Assembly: GCA_965221555.1 (NCBI GenBank)
Contig: OZ244895.1
Span: forward strand, 1,736,001-1,800,000
Direction of reading: 5' to 3'
From: JAJEAD01 sp965221555
GTDB lineage: Bacteria > Pseudomonadota > Gammaproteobacteria > HK1
Length of the DNA: 64,000 nucleotides
The translations under genes and the position numbers were made by a program. Positions 59,961 to 64,000 of the stretch are shown here, piece by piece. Below the pieces are notes generated by a model. It saw nothing but the letters and a program-made list of their open reading frames with translations. It did not search any database and was not told the origin of the DNA. The first letter of the stretch is position 1. Each line of letters begins with the position of its first letter.

Positions 59961-61370
59961 TCAGGGCTCGCCCACGCGCAGGGCCTCGATCGCCTCCGGC
60001 GCCATGTCCTTGACCCGCGGCCATTCCTTGGACTTGCCGGGGTTGAGCAGGCCCCGCGGATCGAGGCGCTTCTTCCAGGCCAGATGCCGGTAGTCCGCGT
60101 TCTTCATGCCGCCGTCCTCGATGATGAAGGTGTGCGGATCGGACACCGGCAGACCGTGGTCTTCGTAGATCCGGATGATCTCGTAGAGCCGCTCGTCGGT
60201 GGTGTAGAAGACGACGGGCAGGTCGATGGCGACCAGCTTGTCGTCCAGCCGGCAGAACTCGTGGTGCATGAGGATCTCGTCGCCGAGCAGCTCGCGCACC
60301 GCCTCGACCCGAGTGACGTCGATCGGTGCGGGAACGCTGACCTGAAGGTAGGTCACGCTCTCGTCGACGTTCAGGACCTGCAGGGTGGTGTGGTTGAAGG
60401 AGAACTCGAACACGTGGGGCAGACCCGCCGCCGCCATTTCCTGCTCGTCCAGACACAGGTCCATCGTGCCGCCCTGCTCTCGGACCAGGGTCTCGAATGC
60501 CCCCACGTCCCCGCGATCGATGAGCGTGAGCATCAGGTGGCGTCCCGCCCCGACTCTGTCGCTCAGCTTCGCGAAGTAGGGAGTGAACCCGGCATCGACC
60601 GTGCACACCAGCTTGCGTTGCAGATCGTGACGAGCCCCCAGCGCCATGCCGGCGTCGAACGCCGCCCGGTAGGTCGCAAACGAAGCGATACAGTTAATCC
60701 AGTCGCGCTCCGGCGCGGTTTTCATGGTGAGCTCGGTGATCACGCCGTTGATACCCCAGGCGTGATGGAGAACGTTCACGTCGTCGCCGGTGAACTCGTG
60801 GCGCCGGGGCTCGGCTTCCAGCGACAGGGCGCTGATCCGGATGATGTTGCCGGGGTCGCGCAGCATGCCGTGCTCGATGGAGCCGATCCCGCACGAGCCT
60901 CCGCCGACGAAGCCGCCGATGGTGGCGATGCGCTGCGTGGACGAGAAGATCGGCAGCTCCCGGCCCTCGGCGCGCAACGCCTCGTTGAGACGGTGCACGT
61001 TGCAGCCCGCCTCGACCCGGACGAAGTCCTCCCCGATCTCCAGGATCCGGTCGAGGCGCGTCATCTCGATGACCAGGCCCCCCTCGAGCGGCACCGCCTG
61101 CCCGTAGTTGCCGCTGCCGCGTCCGCGCAGCGTCACCGGCGCGCGGTGGGCGTAGGCGAGTTTCAGGATCCGGGCCAGCTCTTCCTGGGTGCGGGGCTGG
61201 ACCACCAGATCGGCGATGCACCCGTCGAGCTTGCGAGTGAGGATCGGGCTGTACCAGAAGAAGTCCCGGGATTTGGCCCGGCGAAGCTTCGGGTGGTTGA
61301 AGCTCGGAATGTCTCCCAGCGCCTCGCGGAACGCGTTCCAGTCGACGTCGTGTCGTGCGTATGTGGTCAT
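59961..61370 (-). CDS. FAD-linked oxidoreductase (FAD_binding_4/GlcD-like)
   Basis: This 469-residue enzyme has a PCMH-type FAD domain: ADLVVQPRTQEELARILKLA, then RGRGSGNYGQ and GGGSCGIGSIEHG for pyrophosphate binding. The C-terminal substrate domain ends with the typical LDPRGLLNPGK. No covalent-FAD histidine motif is obvious. ATG 61370 overlaps the deaminase-like stop by four bases (ATGA). Such enzymes oxidise 2-hydroxyacids or cyclic substrates. The neighbours suggest a ring-opened nitrogen compound. Confidence 0.87.
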   Translation of the reverse strand: MTTYARHDVDWNAFREALGDIPSFNHPKLRRAKSRDFFWYSPILTRKLDGCIADLVVQPRTQEELARILKLAYAHRAPVTLRGRGSGNYGQAVPLEGGLVIEMTRLDRILEIGEDFVRVEAGCNVHRLNEALRAEGRELPIFSSTQRIATIGGFVGGGSCGIGSIEHGMLRDPGNIIRISALSLEAEPRRHEFTGDDVNVLHHAWGINGVITELTMKTAPERDWINCIASFATYRAAFDAGMALGARHDLQRKLVCTVDAGFTPYFAKLSDRVGAGRHLMLTLIDRGDVGAFETLVREQGGTMDLCLDEQEMAAAGLPHVFEFSFNHTTLQVLNVDESVTYLQVSVPAPIDVTRVEAVRELLGDEILMHHEFCRLDDKLVAIDLPVVFYTTDERLYEIIRIYEDHGLPVSDPHTFIIEDGGMKNADYRHLAWKKRLDPRGLLNPGKSKEWPRVKDMAPEAIEALRVGEP

Positions 61371-62659
61371 GAGTTCCTCTCCGCTGATGGTGCGCGGAAG
61401 CCGGGCTCGGGCGCTGCGCCGGCGTCTCGCAGCAGATATTCCTCCAGAGACGAGCGCGCCGCACCGCGAACCACGTCCGCGCTATGGCAGGCATCGGCGA
61501 CCAGCAGGTCGCTGGTTCGAGCGCAATCGATGGGCCGTGGGTCGAGGCCCATCGCGCGGCGGGCCTTCGTGGTCACGGTCCCGAGCCAGGGGCCGAATGG
61601 GGGGTCCAGATGCGCGGTGACCACCGCAAGCGCCAGGGAGTGCATGGGGTCCAGGCGACCCACCGGGCAGAACGCATCGGCGACGTTGTCCGAACCGAAC
61701 GCAATCGCCACTCCCGCCGCCGCGAGCTCTCGCACCCGGGTGATGCCGCGGTACCGTGGTGTGCCGTCGTCGCGCCCCTGGAGATACAGATTGGTGGCGG
61801 GAAGCGCCACGATGGCGATTCCGGACTGGACGAGCCTCTCGATCAGACGCCGGAGCGGGTCGCCCGTGAGATTCATCAGGGCGCACGCGTGTCCGCACAG
61901 CACGGGGCCCTCGAAGCCGGTCTCGATGACCGTTCGCGCAATCGTGTCGAGGCCCACCGGGTGGTGCCGGAGGCTCTCGTCGACGTGAAAGTCGAGCGCC
62001 AGGCCATGACGCTCCGCCACTTCGATCACGTCGTGCAAGCGTCTGGCCATGTCCGCCTGTCCGAGCACGAACACCCCCATGATCCCCTCGCTCGCGGCGA
62101 GTTGGCGGGCGACCGCGGCCACATAGCGCCGGTCGTCGAAGATCTCGAGCGACAGCAACGCGCAACGCTGAACCACCATGTGCGGCGCACTCTGGTGGGC
62201 GAGCTCGTCCATGACTTCCCAGGCGATGGGGGGGCGCCCCTCGGGCGCATGGTCCGGGTGCCAGTCGATGTGGGTACGAAGGGCGCCGCAGCCGCTCGCA
62301 CGAAGCTCCGCCAGTCCTCGGCCCGCGCGATTGCGAATGTCCTCCCCCGTCCAGCGCGGCCGGTCCGAGTGCTGCTCCTCCATCGCGCGGTGCAGGTCGC
62401 CGCCCACCGAGCCGAGCCTCGACACGGTGTGGCACTTGTCCAGGTGGCAGTGCGCTTCCGCCAGTCGCGGCAGCACCATCCGCCCGGCGAGGTTGGCCTC
62501 CGCGTGGTCCTCCCGCGCGGCGCCGGGCGGCAGCATTCGACGTACGCGCCCCTCCTCGATCAGCAGGTCTCCGCGCAGACAGTCGCGCTCGATGCGTCCT
62601 CCGAACTCCCCGGGCGCTTTCACCAGCGCGTGAGGCACCCGGGTGTCTCTGAGAACCAT
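61367..62659 (-). CDS. Cytosine-deaminase-like amidohydrolase
   Basis: This 430-residue enzyme resembles CodA-type deaminases. It has the metal ligands AHCHLDKCH, then THIDWHPD, HVDES (His and the conserved Asp-Glu-Ser), GHACAL and the catalytic Asp in FGSDNVADAF. The start is ATG 62659. It lies between creatininase (19 bases) and the FAD oxidase (4-base overlap). It may open or deaminate a cyclic amide such as a pyrimidine or imidazolinone. The actual substrate is unknown. Confidence 0.85.
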   Translation of the reverse strand: MVLRDTRVPHALVKAPGEFGGRIERDCLRGDLLIEEGRVRRMLPPGAAREDHAEANLAGRMVLPRLAEAHCHLDKCHTVSRLGSVGGDLHRAMEEQHSDRPRWTGEDIRNRAGRGLAELRASGCGALRTHIDWHPDHAPEGRPPIAWEVMDELAHQSAPHMVVQRCALLSLEIFDDRRYVAAVARQLAASEGIMGVFVLGQADMARRLHDVIEVAERHGLALDFHVDESLRHHPVGLDTIARTVIETGFEGPVLCGHACALMNLTGDPLRRLIERLVQSGIAIVALPATNLYLQGRDDGTPRYRGITRVRELAAAGVAIAFGSDNVADAFCPVGRLDPMHSLALAVVTAHLDPPFGPWLGTVTTKARRAMGLDPRPIDCARTSDLLVADACHSADVVRGAARSSLEEYLLRDAGAAPEPGFRAPSAERNS

Positions 62660-62678
62660 GCGGGAGTTCCCGCGAGGC

Positions 62679-63482
62679 TCAGTCCGGGTACGCATCCATG
62701 CCATCCGCCGGGTACCGGTCGAGCTCGCGCAGCGCGGCGATGAGATGCTCCGCACCGCGCCGTAGCAGCAGCTCTCCCTGCGCGGCGTCGGCGCGGGCGG
62801 CGTTGCCGCAGGCGCCATCGCGGTTCAAGTCCTGAACGAGCCACGCCAGCTTGACGGGAGCGGAGCCGATGCCCAGGTAGTCGTAGTCTTGCGCCCACTG
62901 CTCACTGCGCGAGGCGAAGTCCCGGGCGAGGCCCATGTCCACCAGATGGCCTCGCGCCGCCAGCATGACCGAAGTCTCGCCTTCTCCGGCGTGAATGCCG
63001 TGGGTGAACTCGCGCTCGTCGAAGAGGTCCGCGCTGCCGAAGAGGGAGAAGGCGGAGCACGATGCCGTGAGCATCCCGTGCCGGGCCCGCAGATCCCGCG
63101 CGACAATGTCGAGAGCCGCCGTGTTGCCGCCGTGGCCGTTGATGAACAGGAGCTTGCGCACCCCCGCCCTCGCGACACTCGCGCCGATCTCCGTCCACAC
63201 GCGCATCAGGGTCTCCGCCGAGAGCGTGAGGGTGCCGGGAAAAGCGATGTGCTCGTTGCTCTTGCCGATCGGCATGGTGGGCAGGAAGAGCACCGGCAGC
63301 TCCTCAAGCTGCGGCGCGGCGCGCGAGACGATCGCCTCGACGATGTCCCGGTCGACGGAAAGCGGCAGGTGGGGGCCGTGCTGCTCGATCGCGCCCACCG
63401 GCAGGACGGCAATCGTGCGGGCCACATCGAGAGATTGGAATTCGGCCGCCGTCAGGTCGGCCCAGTAGCGTTTGGTGGTCAT
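62679..63482 (-). CDS. Creatininase-family amidohydrolase
   Basis: This 267-residue protein shows the creatininase metal motifs: E33, H35 and D44 in GAIEQHGPHLPLSVDRD, H117 in NGHGGN, and E167/E169 in HAGEGETS. Members hydrolyse cyclic amides such as creatinine or act in peptide-cofactor processing (MftE). The context of RidA and a deaminase favours a catabolic role. ATG 63482 overlaps the RidA stop by four bases. Confidence 0.88.
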   Translation of the reverse strand: MTTKRYWADLTAAEFQSLDVARTIAVLPVGAIEQHGPHLPLSVDRDIVEAIVSRAAPQLEELPVLFLPTMPIGKSNEHIAFPGTLTLSAETLMRVWTEIGASVARAGVRKLLFINGHGGNTAALDIVARDLRARHGMLTASCSAFSLFGSADLFDEREFTHGIHAGEGETSVMLAARGHLVDMGLARDFASRSEQWAQDYDYLGIGSAPVKLAWLVQDLNRDGACGNAARADAAQGELLLRRGAEHLIAALRELDRYPADGMDAYPD

Positions 63483-63889
63483 GGTGCGCCATCCGCTCTC
63501 GCCGCGATGGCTTCCACCTCGACTTTGAAGACCTTCCGGGCGAAACCGGTCACGATCATCAACGTGGAAGCCGGCGGCGGGTCGACCGACCCGATGAACG
63601 CGTCACGGGCGGCCATGTAGTCCGCCAGATAGGCCTGGTCGCTCACGTACCCGTTCAGTCTGACCACGTCCGCCGTACCCATGCCCGCTTCGTCGAGCAC
63701 GGCCCGGATGTTGTCGAAGCACAGCGTCGCCTGGGCGGGCGCATCTTCGGGTACCCGGTCGTCGGGAGCGATCCCCAGTTGCCCCGAGCAGAACAGGATG
63801 CGTGCGCCGGCCTCCACCGACACGCCATGCGAGTAACGCGCGAAGGGGGGCCGGATGACAGGGGGGGTCAGGTGGGCGAGCGTGCGCAA
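63479..63889 (-). CDS. RidA/YjgF-family enamine deaminase
   Basis: This 136-residue RidA homologue hydrolyses reactive imines or enamines. Conserved elements are FCSGQLGI, TLCFDNIRAVLDEAGM, DVVRLNGYVSD and the ending VFKVEVEAIAA. The usual catalytic Arg position falls near PPPASTLMIV, without a clear PxRS motif, so activity is uncertain. The start is TTG 63889 behind AGAGGA. It leads the minus-strand operon and suits a pathway that releases imine intermediates. Confidence 0.83.
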   Translation of the reverse strand: MRTLAHLTPPVIRPPFARYSHGVSVEAGARILFCSGQLGIAPDDRVPEDAPAQATLCFDNIRAVLDEAGMGTADVVRLNGYVSDQAYLADYMAARDAFIGSVDPPPASTLMIVTGFARKVFKVEVEAIAARADGAP

Positions 63890-63907
63890 TGGTCCTCTTC
63901 CGCGGGG

Positions 63908-64000
63908 CTAGATCCGCTCGATGCGGCGACGCACCTTCGCAACGAAGGCCTTGCGCTCTTCGGCCGTGGTCAAGTCCATGCGGTGGAGGCCGAGCCAGAA
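63908..64000 (-). CDS. C-terminal end of a gene running off the window
   Basis: On the minus strand a frame open from the right edge ends with a TAG at 63908-63910. Its last 30 residues include FWLGLHRMDLTTAEERKAF and VRRRIERI. The helix is strongly charged. It sits 19 bases before RidA and probably belongs to the same operon. The family cannot be determined. Confidence 0.55.
   Translation of the reverse strand, partial: FWLGLHRMDLTTAEERKAFVAKVRRRIERI

Noticed and set aside
1..64000. CRISPR arrays, tRNA or rRNA genes
   Set aside because: No regularly spaced repeats, cloverleaf-like sequence or rRNA motifs were seen on reading, including at the DISARM island edges.

Overview
This window comes from a high-GC proteobacterium. 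The GlyA sequence looks gammaproteobacterial, and the set of methylated-amine genes (tmm, tdm, gmaS, N-methylglutamate-synthase-like subunits) is typical of marine bacteria. The host assignment is an inference. Nearly every gene lies in compact, often overlapping operons. No tRNA, rRNA or CRISPR array was seen.

Layout. (1) 1-12054: a left-edge PhyH-family fragment, CobT and CobS (AAA+/VWA chelatase-type pair), GmaS (gamma-glutamylmethylamide synthetase), and a three-gene operon of glutamate-synthase-like proteins: a GltD-type reductase fused to a degenerate FMN barrel, a GXGXG-FMN synthase fusion and a class II amidotransferase. All are on the minus strand. A second glutamine-synthetase-like gene diverges from them. 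(2) 12051-30363: a DISARM class 1 defence island (drmD, drmMI, drmA, drmB, drmC). Between drmMI and drmA sits an AT-richer insert. It holds an HTH-PIN toxin-antitoxin pair coupled translationally to drmA, a four-domain GNAT-PIN-acetyltransferase-EVE protein paired with an ASCH protein, and a decayed two-TM/TIR-like pair. It also holds a remnant of a second drmMI 3' end, which forms an imperfect direct repeat with the intact one. (3) 30542-38436: cupin, an unknown protein, an amidohydrolase, a metallophosphoesterase, serine hydroxymethyltransferase and Tdm (TMAO demethylase), all on the minus strand. (4) 38963-42475: an isoquinoline-1-oxidoreductase-type molybdoenzyme pair and a convergent GntR-family regulator, separated by a strong bidirectional hairpin. 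(5) 42993-50623: a third glutamine-synthetase homologue, GlxB/GlxC/GlxD (MgsA/B/C-type) subunits, a small unknown protein, an SDR and a ThDP enzyme. (6) 51057-54050: a scar region with a small membrane protein, an IS3-family element with a frameshifted transposase, an Eco29kI-type restriction endonuclease and the C-terminal stub of its cytosine methyltransferase. (7) 54332-58286: a D-2-hydroxyacid dehydrogenase, an amidohydrolase_2 protein and Tmm (trimethylamine monooxygenase). (8) 58498-64000: an alpha/beta hydrolase and an overlapping catabolic operon of RidA, creatininase, cytosine-deaminase-like, FAD oxidase and unknown genes.

How the genes fit together. Tmm makes TMAO from TMA. Tdm demethylates TMAO to dimethylamine and delivers formaldehyde to tetrahydrofolate, which GlyA can use. 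GmaS and one of the two synthase-like sets would process monomethylamine through gamma-glutamylmethylamide and N-methylglutamate. Dimethylamine monooxygenase and N-methylglutamate dehydrogenase are not in the window. The most novel material is the accessory cargo inside the DISARM island and the fused, paralogous glutamate-synthase-like machinery around gmaS.
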